Positions 1 to 11,413 are shown, counted from the first letter of the stretch. The stretch is 64,000 bases of DNA from Przewalskia tangutica (GCA_029844215.1 CM056736.1:54993562-55057561); one strand, 5' to 3'. The notes: generated by a model not told the origin, from the letters alone. Program-made: numbers and translations.

Positions 1-18
1 GTTGCAGGCATCTAGTTT

Positions 19-1493
19 ATGCGAAGGAGAAGAGGAGCAAATACACTTGTTCCCTTCAACCCGGAGATTGAAAAGACTTGCAAGCAAAACCGGAGAAACA
101 AACGACTCTTGGCCTTAATAGCAATGGGAGGCGTGCAGAATAACAATGAGATGAACGAAGGGTTAGGTGATCATCAACCTAACCAGAGGATGCCCCGGAT
201 GTTACCAATGGATGTGGAAGAAAGGGTCCAGGTCCAAGCTGAGAGAAGCTTGAGAGATTATGTGCTGCCAAGGGTGAATGGAGCATAGACTTGCATCAGG
301 CTCCCAGCAATAGGAGCAAATAATTTCGAAATTAAGCCTGCGATCCTGAGTATGGTGCACAATACAATTCAATTCGGAGGGTTGCCATCTGAAGATCCTC
401 ATATGCACATAGCAAATTTCTTGGAGCTGTGCGCAACTTTCAAGTATAATGGTGTTACTGACGACACCATCCGATTGAGGCTTTTCCCTTCTCACTCAGG
501 GATAGAGCAAAAGTTTGGTTGAATTCCCTGCCCACAGATTCTATATTCACATGGCAGGAGTTGGCACAAAAGCTCTTGGCAAAGTTCTTTCCACCGTCCA
601 AAGCCGCTAAGCTGAGAGGAGAGTTGAGCAATTTTTACCAGGCTGATGGAGAGTCACTTATGAGGCTTGGGAGAGATTTAAAGATCTGCAAATAAAGTGT
701 CCACATCATAGCATTGAGCTGTGGAATTTGGTCCATATTTTGTACAATGGGCTAAGCGGGACCACAAGAACCATCATTGACGCAGCTGTAGGTGGAACCT
801 TCATGAAGAAGACAACATATGAGGCCCATGATTTGCTAGAAGATATGACCACCAATAATCATGTGACAGATGATAGAGGGGTAAGTGGAAGGAGAACGAT
901 AGGAGTTCATGAGATCGATGCCATTACAGCGTTAAACGCACATTTTGCTCTCTTGACCAAGCAACTGCAGCAGAACACAATGTCAGTGAATGAAGTGCAG
1001 ATGCCATTGAGTTGTGAGATGTGTGGGGGTCCTCATACCTTTGATAGGTGCCCATCAGCAGACCCCAACAACATCCCTATTGAACAAGCATAATGTCAGG
1101 CAGTGGGTAATTACCCGAGGCCCCAGAATAACCCCTACTCAAATACTTACAATCCAGGGTGGAGAAATCACCCTAACTTTTCATGGAGAGGTGATCAAGG
1201 GCAACAGAACCAGTTCCGATGCCAATACCAAAATCAGCAACCATTTAACCAGGCCTCACCTTCGCAATAGTTCAGTACACCTGCTCCACAAGAAAAACCA
1301 GACGAATTGCGAGCAGCCTTGTTGACATTTACGAATTCACAAACCCAGTTCATGGCAGAGACAAGATCCTCTATCAGGAACTTGGAGACACAGGTGGGAC
1401 AGCTAGCAAAGATGGAAAATAACAGGCCACAGGGCACTCTTCCTAGTAATACAGAGATGAATCCCAGAGAGTAGTGTCAGGCGGTGCAACTGA
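19..1493 (+). pseudogene. gag: Athila gag (capsid-nucleocapsid), broken
   Basis: Retrotransposon gag forms the cytoplasmic virus-like particle and packages element RNA. The ATG at 19 starts the usual basic Athila N-terminus with the PFNPEIE stretch. The capsid region (about 290-840) contains ANNFEIKP, QFGGLP, NGVTDDTIRLR and LAKFFPP. A zinc knuckle of form CX2CX3HX4C lies at about 1013-1051. The C-terminal linker with a YNPGW-type motif runs to about 1490. It is not translatable as one protein: TAG at 286-288, a frame change near 498, another near 690, and further stops after 1093. The minus-strand gag at 6856-7542 is a diverged copy. Family assignment is confident; inactivity is seen directly. 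Confidence 0.85.
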
Positions 1494-1531
1494 GAAGTGG
1501 GAAGTAGCTAGAACAACTTACACCTCAGCCC

Positions 1532-2464
1532 GTGGTAGAACAGAGAGTTGAGCAGAGAGTAGATGCAGAGAAGGAGGGGGTTACTGAGGACCACCCTATT
1601 TTAGAGAAGGCTCCAATAGTTCCAGTGAGGGAATACACAGAGAAGATTCCCTACCCTCAGATATTGCAAAGGAAAACAGTTGATAAGCAATTCTCCAAGT
1701 TCTTGGAGGTATTTAGAAAGATGCACATCAACATCCCTTTCATTGAGGCATTGGAGCAAATGCCTATTTATTTCAAATTTATGAAGGAAATTCTTGGGAA
1801 GAAGAAGAAGCTAGCTGAGTATGAGACAGTGGCATTGACAGAGGAATGCAGTGCCATATTGCAGAAGAAACTGCCCCCCAAGCTTAAGGATCCAGGGAGC
1901 TTCACATTGCCTTGCACAATTGGCAGGGTGACATGTAACAGGGCCCTGTGTGATTTGGAGGCCAGCATAAATCTCATGCCCTTGTCCGTTTTCAAGAGGT
2001 TGGGTTTGGGTGAAGCCAAACCAACCATTGTGAGCTTGCAGTTGGCGGATAGGACAGTGGTGCATCCCAGGGGAATAATTGAAGACGTATTGGTTAAGGT
2101 GGGAAAATTCTTCTTTCCTGCAGACTTCCTCATCCTTGATATGGAGGAAGATGATGAAATGTCTATCATCTTGGGAAGACCATTCTTGGCAACTGGGAGA
2201 GCCTTGATTGATGTGGAAAAAGGATAGCTGAAATTCAGAGTTGAGGAAGAAGAGATGGTGTTCAAGGTTTTTAAATACACCGTTGAACCCCCAGTCATAA
2301 GCAAATGTTTTGCAGTCAGCACCGTTAGCACATCAGTTGAGCCAACACATGCCAAATCAAGGGAAATCAGTCCGCCAGTACAGGTGAGCAACGCTAAACC
2401 TTCTCTTGAGAAAAAGGAGAAAAAGAAAAACAGAAGGCGGAAGAGAAAAATGATTATGAAATAG
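1532..2464 (+). pseudogene. Athila aspartic protease region
   Basis: This is the protease portion of the Athila polyprotein, which would cleave gag and pol in the particle. The frame is open from 1532 to 2224, has TAG at 2225-2227, then stays open in the same frame to 2464. The N-terminal 130 residues are the gag-protease linker (IPYPQ and EALEQMP motifs). The active-site loop at 1952-1963 reads D-L-E-A, where this family normally has D-L-G-A, so the conserved glycine is lost. The flap-side motif ILGRPFL is at 2167-2187. The Lys/Arg-rich tail (about 2400-2460) is usual before RT, but no RT follows. Likely inactive. Confidence 0.85.
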
Positions 2465-3349
2465 GTAGGCTGTGGGGTTAAGTTACCCCATGCCTCTTGA
2501 TAAGGAACTTGCGTCCGGCTAAAAGACGTTAAAGACAGCGCTACTTGGGAGCCAATCCAAGTTTTTTTTAAAATTTATGCAATTTAGTTTTAGTTAGAAC
2601 AGTCTCACGGAAGGTATTGTTTACATGTTGTGATGACAGTTACAGGGCTAAAAAGTGGAGGACGAAAAACGTGAGAAAGAAAAAAATTGGCTCGGCGCCA
2701 CGGCGCCCAGCAGATGGCCATGGCGCCGAGAATGCAGAAAGGTGCCGAAAGTCCAGAAGGCCTCTGAAGTTTGGGCGCCACGGCGCCGATCTCAGGGCCG
2801 TGGCACCGCGACCGAAAAACTGAAATTTAAAGGAGCCCTAATCCGATTTCCCTTCTCCAAATCAAAAACCCAAAACTCTTCCTCTCTCCAAAACCCACGA
2901 AATCAGCCTCCTTTACTCAAAATCTTCCACAAACTAAACTCAATCACAACCAAAGTACTTAAATTCCTTGCACCCTTAACTATCTCAAACAACAACCCTC
3001 ATTCCATTGCCTCAATCCATCACTAGGAACAAGAAAATCTTGAAGAACACCGTCCAAGGTAACTTTAATCACTTTTCTTAAAATTTTCAAAGCAATCAGG
3101 GGAGGTAATCCATAAGATTGGGGATGTGCTTTATTGGTGGATAGTGTGGGGTGTGTTAAATTTTGGTGTGAAAATTTTGCGGTAAGATTATACGTAGTGA
3201 TCGTGGGGTGTTGTACCGGTGCTTTGAGTGAAGTTTGGGGGTTGAATGGTGTTGTAGTTTGCTGATCACGCTGTGTGTTGATTGGTGTGATTGAAAGTTG
3301 CTGGGTAATCTCACTGAAAGAGAGGAAACGCTGCTAAAATTTTTCCTAA
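2465..3349 (+). other. pol deletion scar, GC-rich dyads and env leader
   Basis: There is no credible coding frame here. At about 2510-2575 is the GTCCGGCTAAAAGACGTTAA-type stretch followed by a T-rich run, which in Athila elements comes after integrase; the whole RT-RH-INT block is therefore missing. At 2690-2815 there are several GGCGCC-containing dyads. At 2840-3030 is a pyrimidine/A-rich leader of 5'-UTR character, then AAGGTAAC near 3058, which could be a splice donor for a subgenomic env-type message (inference). Confidence 0.6.
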
Positions 3350-4504
3350 ATGTCTGCCAGAAAAAAAAAAATTCCACATCCGCCTCCGTTCCACAATATG
3401 ACGCTACTAGGTTTGTCAGTCAAAAAGCTAAAGACAGATATTACAAACTTAGTACTAGACCCTTGATCTCTGAGCGAGGAATGGAGTACCAAAGGGAGTC
3501 ATTTGAGAACGGCGATGTCTATGAGCCTATTCGGGCAATGATAGAGGCCATTGGGTGGAAGAGATTTGTTAATCCGGAAAGAATAGTACCACAGAACACC
3601 GTAATGGTGAAAGAATTCTATGCTAACTTTCCGGAAAGGGTAAATGGTAGATGCTTTATGAGAGAGTATGATGTGGACGGTGGTGAGGTGGTGAATGAGC
3701 TATTAAGAACAGCCGATGTTGAAGAAAGAAGCGATAATCGAAGCTATTTCAGAACATGGTCTAGAGATGCCAACAACATCGATTGGGATATCGTCGCAAG
3801 CACATTATGCTACCCTGGGGCTGAGTATGATATTGCACGAAATGGATCAAGAGGACTGAGCAGATGTCAGTTCAACAAAGCAAGCGGTTGGTTATATTTC
3901 GTCGATGCCGTCGATTCCATCGACGCACTTCACGAGTGCCGGATAGAATAAAAATGATATATGAAATTATGGAAGGGAAGACGATTGATGTTGTGAAGGA
4001 GATATTGCAGAACATTGGAGAAACCAGTAGGTTGGTCACTACAGGTGGGTTGAGACATGGATCACTTATTTGCAGTTTATGTTCTAGATATTGAGTCTCA
4101 ACCCTAGCTACTGATACATATGAGAAGGGCCAACCTCTGTGTCATATGGGATAGTGCATGTCTTCCCAGAACCAGTCCCTCCAAAGAAGAAGGAGAGGTT
4201 TGGTGCAAAGAAAGGTGCCATGGATGAAGATGAGCCTGAGACAGAGGCTCAACATGAGGCAGGTAGCAGCCGCCAGCAACCCCTATAATTGGAACCTCCG
4301 GTGCCTATGATGGAGCAGTTGCTCATGAACCAGCGGAGGATGATGCAGAGTTTTTACACAATGATACAAAGTCAACAGGACCTGAGACAATGACAGCAAG
4401 AAATAAGGCAGGAGCAACAACAGTTGAACCTGAGATTTGATGAGATGAGTTCCTTGTTCAATCAGTGGTCCATGCATTATCCGCCGCCACCGCCATCATT
4501 TTAA
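3350..4504 (+). pseudogene. Athila env-like ORF (putative plant transposon protein)
   Basis: Athila elements carry a third ORF after pol, often called env-like; its function is unproven. The likely start is the ATG at 3350-3352, followed by a short basic run and an A11 tract (3361-3371) where the frame is lost. The main domain runs to 3951 with RPLISERG, a WKRFVNP-type motif, EFYANFPE, and W-R-DANNIDWD. At about 3860 the frame shifts and continues to 4094 (KMIYEIM, GGLRHGSLI), then decays. A Gln/Met-rich, coiled-coil-like tail is visible at 4290-4500 and ends PPPPPSF before TAA at 4502-4504. The domain match to plant transposon proteins is from memory of the family. Confidence 0.65.
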
Positions 4505-5613
4505 ACCAAGTTTGTAAGTTGTCCCGTTTTTCTTTTATTTTTTAGTCTTGCACACATTAGGGACAATGTGTGATTTAAGTTTGGGGGGAGTTCTTAGTTA
4601 TTTTTATGTGTTTTTGAGTCTTTTGTGTTATTTTCTATGTTTATTTGAGTCTAATTTTTTTTTTTAAGATCATGCATGTTGTAGTTACTTAAAACGCCTA
4701 GTGAAGTAAAGTTGAATAATGTAATGGAATTAGAAGTAACCATCTGAACACTTAGGTTAGATATGCCAAAAATTCATGAAGTCAAACTATTTGGGGTATC
4801 GTGCTTGATTTATGCATTGTTAGTGATAGGGAGATGACTCAGACATTTCTTTGTTAGCCCTTTCTTACCAATTTTTACCTATCCCTGACATCACAATTGT
4901 GTCACTAGTCAGCCCCATTGAGCCAAAAATAAGACCTTTCTTTGACACCTTATAATTCCATATTTGTGTCATAAGTGGAAAAATTGAGTTGTTTGGAATA
5001 TAAAGTGTTGAAAAAGAAACAAAAGAGAGTGAACAATTTTGATGCGCCCCAATGAAAAATAATAATAAATAGGCAAAAGCTTAAGTTTGGGGGTGCCTAC
5101 TATTCATCAGACACCTCATTCTCTCAAAACAAAAGAGGGGAAAGATACGTATGAGGTTAAAAAAAATCAAAAGAAAAGGGAAGAATCGAAAGCAAAAGAG
5201 TTTATGGTACGTAAGATTGAGCCTAAAAGCCTATTTTTATCTACCCCTGTCTAAGCCTACATTACAACCCTGAAAAGTTCTCAAGATCTCTAATATGTGT
5301 ATCCATGATTAGTGGAGAATAGCAAGTAAACATGTCATAGGATTTTGAAATTAACATACATAGTTACATATTCTTACTTCCATTGAACATGATTAAATTG
5401 ACTTTGCGAAATATCTGACTTGATGTGTTTAGAATGCTAAAAATTCATGCTATATGTTCCTGCATATTATTCTACTAACCTTCATGCTTTTCTAAGTAAC
5501 AATGATGCAGCAATCTGATCAATGTCTTTGAGTCTTTTTATTTTCGTTTCTTTCGTGTCTTTGTTTCTATTTTTGATCTTTACTCGAGGGCGAGCAAAGG
5601 TTAAGTTTGGGGG
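4505..5613 (+). other. Athila 3' UTR with repeated purine-tract-like motifs
   Basis: Non-coding, AT-rich. The motif TTAAGTTTGGGGG occurs three times, at 4575-4588, 5081-5093 and 5601-5613. The last one directly precedes the LTR and is the presumed polypurine tract for plus-strand priming. No ORF worth calling. Confidence 0.65.
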
Positions 5614-6855
5614 TGTTTGATCGATGTATTTTATATACACCTTTTGAGTCATTTTTAGTTAGTCTTTTCTCCATTTTTGCACAAATATGTGTCGTGTTAG
5701 GATATATTTTCTTTCTTTTGAGTCACAGTGGTTTAAAGTGGCACATTGGCAAGAAGGAGCGAAAAGAGGGTAGAAACAGAGGTTCCAGAGCTCAAAAAAC
5801 TAAAAAGTTGGCAACCCGGGCGAGAAACAGGGCAGCGCCGCGGTGCCAACCAACCAGCAGCAGCAGAGCGCCACGGCGCCCAAAGATCAGAGAGCCGCAG
5901 AAGTTTCGGCGTCGCGGCGCCGGTTGCAGTGCCGCGGCGCCAACGCGGAAAAATTGCCAAATCCAAATAGGAATGGGCCAATGCCAAGAAGGAAAAGGTT
6001 TGAGACGTTTTTGGTGATATAAAAAGGACCTTTATGTCAGATTTTGAAGGGTTTCACACTTGACAATTCATCACAACTTGGAGATCAAGATTAGAGACTT
6101 ACTTTTGAGTAATTTCTTGTTCTTTCTTTTATTTCTTTTTGTGTATGTTGGATATTAGTTTAGTTCTTGGCATGTATATGGCTAGGAACTAACTTAATTT
6201 AGGGGTTTCCATGTCGAATCGCTTGAACCTCGTTCTTATGAATTAATGCATGTTTTGGTTTCTTCTTATTATTGTTGAGATTTATTCAATAATTGTTTTG
6301 ATTGCTTGGTAATTAATTGATCACTAATTATCATAACTTATATGATTTCTAATCGAAATCCAAAAGGGGAGATTGTGAATATGCTATAGTTGAATAAACA
6401 TAGGTTTAAATTATGAACGAAAGTACCCCGATACTTGTGTAGCTTAATAGGTTATTACTCTTAATCTTCCTTTGTAGTCAATCTTGTCATCGAAAGATAG
6501 AAGGGTTCTACATTGGGGTTGAGTGTTTCTATTACTTTAACAGGAGTATAAAATGACTTAGTTAACCTGCTATCTCAAAATAGAAGAAGAACCATAATTA
6601 TTTGCATTAACGAGTAAAGCGAGCGGATAGTTGAGGAGATTTGGAAGCCCTATTTCCACCATATCTGAAGTAAAGTAAAGTAATTTAGTTAGCATCTATA
6701 ATCATAGCTATAAACAATTCATCAAATTATCGGTTACCAAATAGATACTACAAAATAGAGGTTGATAATTGGACACTAATTCCTGAGGACGATAACTCGA
6801 TCTTCTAGACTATATTACTGGTCACGACACGTGCAGTTGCGTTTAGTGTGTGCAT
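5614..6855 (+). repeat. Athila 3' LTR, truncated at its end
   Basis: It begins TGTTTGATCGATG right after the purine tract and aligns by eye with the minus-strand Athila LTR read from 12893. A cluster of GGCGCC dyads lies at about 5830-5950. The R/U5-type end (TGAGGACGATAACTCG near 6783) is present, but the last bases before the CA end are missing, because the sequence switches to minus-strand gag at about 6850-6870. Confidence 0.75.
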
Positions 6856-7542
6856 AAATCGCGCATCGGCTTCATGTGTTGTTCTCTTCATGAAGGTGCC
6901 ACCTGCAACTGCATCAATAATTGTCCTAGTAGTCCCAGTTAGACCATTGTAGAAAATGTGCAACAAGTTCCACTGCTCAAGACCATGATGTGGACACTTC
7001 CTTTGCAAATCTTTAAACCGCTCTCAAGCATCATACAATGACTCTCAATCCATTTGATAGAAATTGTTCAATTCTCCCCTAAGCCTTGCTGCCTTAGCTG
7101 GGGGGAAGAACTTGGCAAGAAACTTCTGGGCTAAGTCATACCATGTAGTGATGGAGTTCGCCTGTAATGAGTTTAGCCAACACTTTGCTCTATCCCTGAG
7201 TGAGAATGGGAAGACTCTCAACCGAATGGTGTCATCAGTAACACCATTGTATTTGAAGGTTGCATAGAGCTCCAGAAAATTTGTTAGATGCAAATGAGGA
7301 TCTTCATACGGTAATCCCCCAAACTGAACCGAGCTTTGAACCATGTGTAATATGGCTGGTTTGATTTCAAAGTTATTGGCTTCAACAGTTGGAAGCCTGA
7401 TGCAAGTCTGCACCCCTGTAATCGTTGGCATCACATAATCCCCCAAGCTCCTTTCTGCAGGGACTTGTCTTAAGACATGCGATAACTTATCATCCACCAA
7501 ATTGTTGTTTCGATGATCTCCCATTGCACAAAGGATCATCAA
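6856..7542 (-). pseudogene. gag: Athila gag, 5' portion only, minus strand
   Basis: Read on the minus strand, the ATG at 7542 opens a capsid-region frame to 7045 with the same landmarks as the plus copy: SLGDYVMP, ANNFEIKP, VQFGGLP, NGVTDDTIRLR and LAKFFPP. A second piece (about 7008-6870) continues with CPHHGLEQW and GGTFMKR. The frame between the pieces is broken near 7045. Everything after the capsid is missing: the gag runs into the end of the plus-strand LTR at about 6855. It is preceded (to its right) by its own leader, primer site and LTR, so it is the start of a minus-strand Athila element cut off soon after the capsid. Confidence 0.8.
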
Positions 7543-7680
7543 TTACCCTGTCCTTCCTGCAAGTGATAAAAAAACAAGCAAACAGATCACGACAAAATGT
7601 TCTAAAATAAAGAAGTAAAATAAAAAATAAAAACCAAAGTAGAAATAAGAATAGATAGTTCGATATTGAAAGTACGTCAG

Positions 7681-7698
7681 TCCCCGGAAACGGCGCCA
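7681..7698 (-). other. Primer-binding site, tRNA-Asp type (Athila)
   Basis: On the minus strand this reads TGGCGCCGTTTCCGGGGA, differing by one base from the tRNA-Asp-complementary site usual for Athila. It lies six bases inside the LTR end at 7705, as expected for a minus-strand element. Confidence 0.85.
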
Positions 7699-8386
7699 AA
7701 AACTTGTTAGTCAATTTTCCAAATGCTCAACGCAAGTGTACGTATCGTTACAAGTAATATAGTCTGTAAGACCGAATATCGTCCACAGAGACTGGTTTTC
7801 AATTACCGAACATCTACTCTATGTTATCTATTTGGCTAACGATAGTTTGTTTGGGTTTTATCTATGAACTAGCTAGAGTAATTGCAAGAATTAAACTAAG
7901 TGTTACACCCCGTAAGTCCAGGACATGTATAAGAGAATGCACGTAAGGAATCAAGACTTGGAAATTAGTACGAAAGGAAGAATTGTTTTTCCGACGGAAA
8001 ATCTTCCGGACGTCGGAAAGGAAAAATGTTCGTTGTTGAGAGTTGGATTCTCAAAAGACAATATTTGTAAAGTATGGAACTTATTAACATTATGGAAATT
8101 TATTTTTTATGGATTTGGTCACGTGGGGCCCACCCGAGGAATTTTACATTTTTGTGGGGCCCACGAGGGTTACAGAATTTTATGGACGAATGAGAGGGCG
8201 ACACGTGGCACTCCTTCCACATGGCTTGGTCGAAATTGTGTAAGGGCAAAATGGTCATTGACCATGGTAGAAGATAAGTCTTCCAAAACTTGATATTGTT
8301 GACAAGTCAACTTGTCCACCTAGGCTTGATCCAAGTGAAACTCATCCTAACCTCACATTTGTGGATATCTAAACCCTCCAATGTGT

Positions 8387-8394
8387 TATATATA
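8387..8394 (+). promoter_or_regulatory. TATA-like box of solo LTR
   Basis: TATATATA lies 486 bases into the LTR, and the same position holds a TATA-like box in related LTRs (55120, 56992, 60415, 62409). It would place the RNA start near 8420, leaving over 3 kb of R-U5. Confidence 0.5.
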
Positions 8395-9116
8395 CATATC
8401 TAGTGCAAGACTTGGCATTTAACACTTAGAAAAATTAGAGAAAACTTTTGTGCCAAGAACATAGCTCTCGGGTTTGAGCTTCCCACACAAGAAAATTTTT
8501 AGTTTGTGATCCATTAGCCACAAGACTTTAAACCAAGGTTCATGAGTGTATTGTAAGTGTACCTCAATAGAAAAATCCCGGAAAGAGAGAGTTTTCGTGT
8601 TGGTCGCAAAGCGAAAACCTAGTGGCTTTTCTAGGTTTTGATTTGGAAATGGAAGAGAAGTTAGTTGTGAACTTCTAAAGGCTTCAAATAGCGGATTGGA
8701 GCGGAAAGGAAAGGAGCTAAGAATTTGCTAAGGCGCGACTTTGGATCTTGGAAATTTTAAGGGCTTGGAAAGGTATAAATTTTGTCGTTTTAGTAGTTAA
8801 GACTTACTTATTGTTGTAGCTATGGATTTTAGCAAGCATGTGTTATATAGTATGAAGTTTGATATGTTTATGGGCTATTGGAACCCTAATCCGAAAAACT
8901 AGCATGTTAGCCTTAAAACTACAATTCAAGTTGACTATTCGTTTAAGTCGTCGCATGTTGTGTAAGAAGGAAATTGTAGTTGTTGAAGTCGTTTATAACT
9001 ATATAACATGGTAGACCTAAGAACTTGGAATTTGGAAAGAATTTGGGAAGGACTTGTGTTATTGTTTAAGTTGGCCGAGAAGGGCCTGATTATGGACTTA
9101 GTAGGTATTAAATTGT

Positions 9117-9303
9117 GGGGCGGAATTTTACACGTATTGTAAGGCGTGTAATCCCCTTTGTTTGGTTGTTGTTTTGAGCCTTAAATGTGGCTTGTTGGTT
9201 ATTGTATTCGGCCTTGAAAAAGGTGGCAAAGTGAGTAGAAACAAAGGAAGTGCTGCCCGATTTTCCGTAGAATTAGAGACCATATACTTAGTATTATTCT
9301 ACG
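9117..9303 (+). other. Conserved stem-loops SL1 and SL2 (LTR 7901)
   Basis: SL1 (9117-9156): GGGG, then TTACACG pairing with CGTGTAA, then CCCC. SL2 (9266-9303): CGTAGAAT pairing with ATTCTACG. The pairing is seen in sequence; a role in the RNA is inferred. Confidence 0.7.
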
Positions 9304-10196
9304 TTAGAGACTAGAAGTTGATAGTCTTGTTGTGACCATTATAGGTTGACACCGACGTCACGTATTCGGCTTAGCTTGTGGATTTAGCCTAAAAGGTATG
9401 TGAACTATCTCCTCTAGCATGATTCCTTAAGATAAAGAAAGTACGTCCTACTCCTTAAATGATCCATTCCTTGGTTGTATTTGGATTGCCTAAAGTAGAA
9501 TTTGTTCTATGTACTTCCTTTGATTGTACTTTGATGTTTAAATTGTAAGTTGTATAATCCATTGCCTTAGTGAAGTTGGATTCTTAAAAGTGAAAGTATT
9601 TTACTTAAAGTACCTAGAGTCTTGAAAAGGAAGTGGTTTCCAAATCTTTTGGGCTAGTGCCTTAGTCCCAAAATCCTAAAGGTCATTATAATGACTTTAG
9701 GGGAGTCAAAGGAGTGATTTACTTAATTGTTTTAAAAGAGGAGAAATGACATGATTTAAGAGAAGTAACTTGTTTTAAAGGAGTGAGTTACTTGAGGTTT
9801 AAAAGTAGAAGAAACTTGTTTTCTATATATTAAGAGACTTGAAGTATTTTGAAAGTTAAGAACTTGATTTGTAAGTATGTGATACTTGGTTTTAATAGTA
9901 TAAGTCTCTTGGTTATAAAAGGAATGGATATGTCTAAAACCATAAAGGGTTATAACGGCTTTATGGGAAGTTGGTTATAACGGCTTTATGGAAGGTTTAG
10001 AAAGTTGTCTATTTTGATTAATCGGCATAAGTTGCCTAGTTTGTGAAAATTTAAAGTTACTTGGTTTCAAGCTTCGAAATGAGTTTCAAAAAGTATAGTA
10101 ACTTACTTTGAAGAATAGACACGCCTTGATACTACGGGTGTTAGTATCTTGGGATTTTACATAAAAATGAGTCTTTTGAAAAGAATGTACGTACGT

Positions 10197-10666
10197 AGTA
10201 CTTTGGCTTGATAGATTGAGAATTTGTCTAAGTGTGCCTTGATTAGTACTTTGGCTTGATAAATTGAGAATTTGTCTAAGTGTGCCTTGATAAGTACTTT
10301 GGCTTGTTAATTGAGAATTATTCTATTTGTGCCTTGATAAGTACTTTGGCTTGATAAATTGAGAATTTGTCTAAGTGTGCCTTGATAAGTACTTTGGCTT
10401 GTTAATTGAGAATTATTCTATTTGTGCCTTGATAAGTACTTTGGCTTGATAAATTGAGAATTTGTCTAAGTGTGCCTTGATAAGTACTTTGGCTTGTTAA
10501 TTGAGAATTATTCTATTTGTGCCTTGATAAGTACTTTGGCCTGATTAATTGAGAATTAGTCTAAGTGTGCCTTGATAAGTACTTTGGCTTGATTAATTGA
10601 GAATTATTCTATGTGTGCCTTGATAAGTACTTTGGCTTGTTTAGTTGAGAACTGCCTATGTGTGCT
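10197..10666 (+). repeat. 47/48-bp minisatellite, 10 copies, dimeric order
   Basis: Copies begin with AGTACTTTGG at 10197, 10245, 10293, 10340, 10388, 10435, 10483, 10530, 10578 and 10625. Copies 2-7 alternate between a 48-bp type (GAATTTGTCTAAGTG) and a 47-bp type (GAATTATTCTATTTG), so the real unit there is a 95-bp dimer. Confidence 0.9.
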
Positions 10667-10747
10667 GGAAATAGCCGGTTGTGCTATTGGTATATCGGTC
10701 GTTCGGTCATTCCGGGTTTGTAGCATTTGGCAGATTCCGTGGAATTA

Positions 10748-10932
10748 CTACCCACGATGCGAGGAATACCTCACGCGGGTCCGTAAGGACTTATGCGGTG
10801 AAATAGTCCCGTGCGGCGGTCCACCTATGCGAGGAATACCACGCGAGTCCGTAAGGGCTTATGCGGTGAAATAGTCCCATGCGAGGAATACCTCACGCGG
10901 TCCACGCGCCTACGCGGTGAAATAGTCCTGCG
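10748..10932 (+). repeat. GC-rich repeat, about 3 copies
   Basis: Copies share ATGCGAGGAATACC, CACGCG and GCGGTGAAATAGTCC. The same core recurs in the minus-strand LTR at about 23930-24160 and in the solo LTR at 58270-58515. Confidence 0.75.
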
Positions 10933-11413
10933 AGTAGGATGGTTAAATGATCTCGCGCGGATGGTCTGCTTTTGATCATGAGCTTCCTATTTTATATTGT
11001 AAGGATACCATCGCTTACTCATTGTTAGTAAGGCACAATGTGTTGTAATTTGATTATCATATATGTCCCGGATTTGGTTGTGTTACCTATGGTCATGCTT
11101 TACGATGTGGGATTCCGGCATGAGACCACGAGGCATTTAGGACACAGTGGGACTTGGTGTTCATGTATCCTTATTGGTGTTATTACATCATGGATCGCGG
11201 TGAGGAAGGATTCCACGCATGATTGATATTATGGGCGTGAGACCCATAGTTATATTTGAGTAGTGACTTTGGCGGCTGGCCCCCGACTTGATATGATCGC
11301 TTATGTGTTATATCTTGTAGGTTGGCTATCGACATGTCTCTCGCTTTGTTTAGACTGTTATGATTTTATTACAATACTTACTGTTCACATACTGGGTACA
11401 TTCTTCGTACTGA

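Larger units (their letters stand above)
1..6855 (+). mobile_element. Athila-lineage Ty3/gypsy element lacking RT-RH-INT
   Basis: The order seen is gag, protease, a leader, an env-like ORF, a 3' UTR, a purine tract and a 3' LTR. The 5' LTR lies outside the window. Athila assignment rests on the gag wording, the protease context and the env-like ORF typical of that lineage. Reverse transcriptase, RNase H and integrase are absent: the sequence goes from the post-protease tail (to 2464) to motifs that normally follow integrase (about 2510-2570). It ends at about 6855, where it abuts a minus-strand Athila gag. Confidence 0.85.

Noticed and set aside
1768..2391. Long antisense frame over the Athila protease
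   Set aside because: Shadow of the protease frame on the other strand, no domain recognised.
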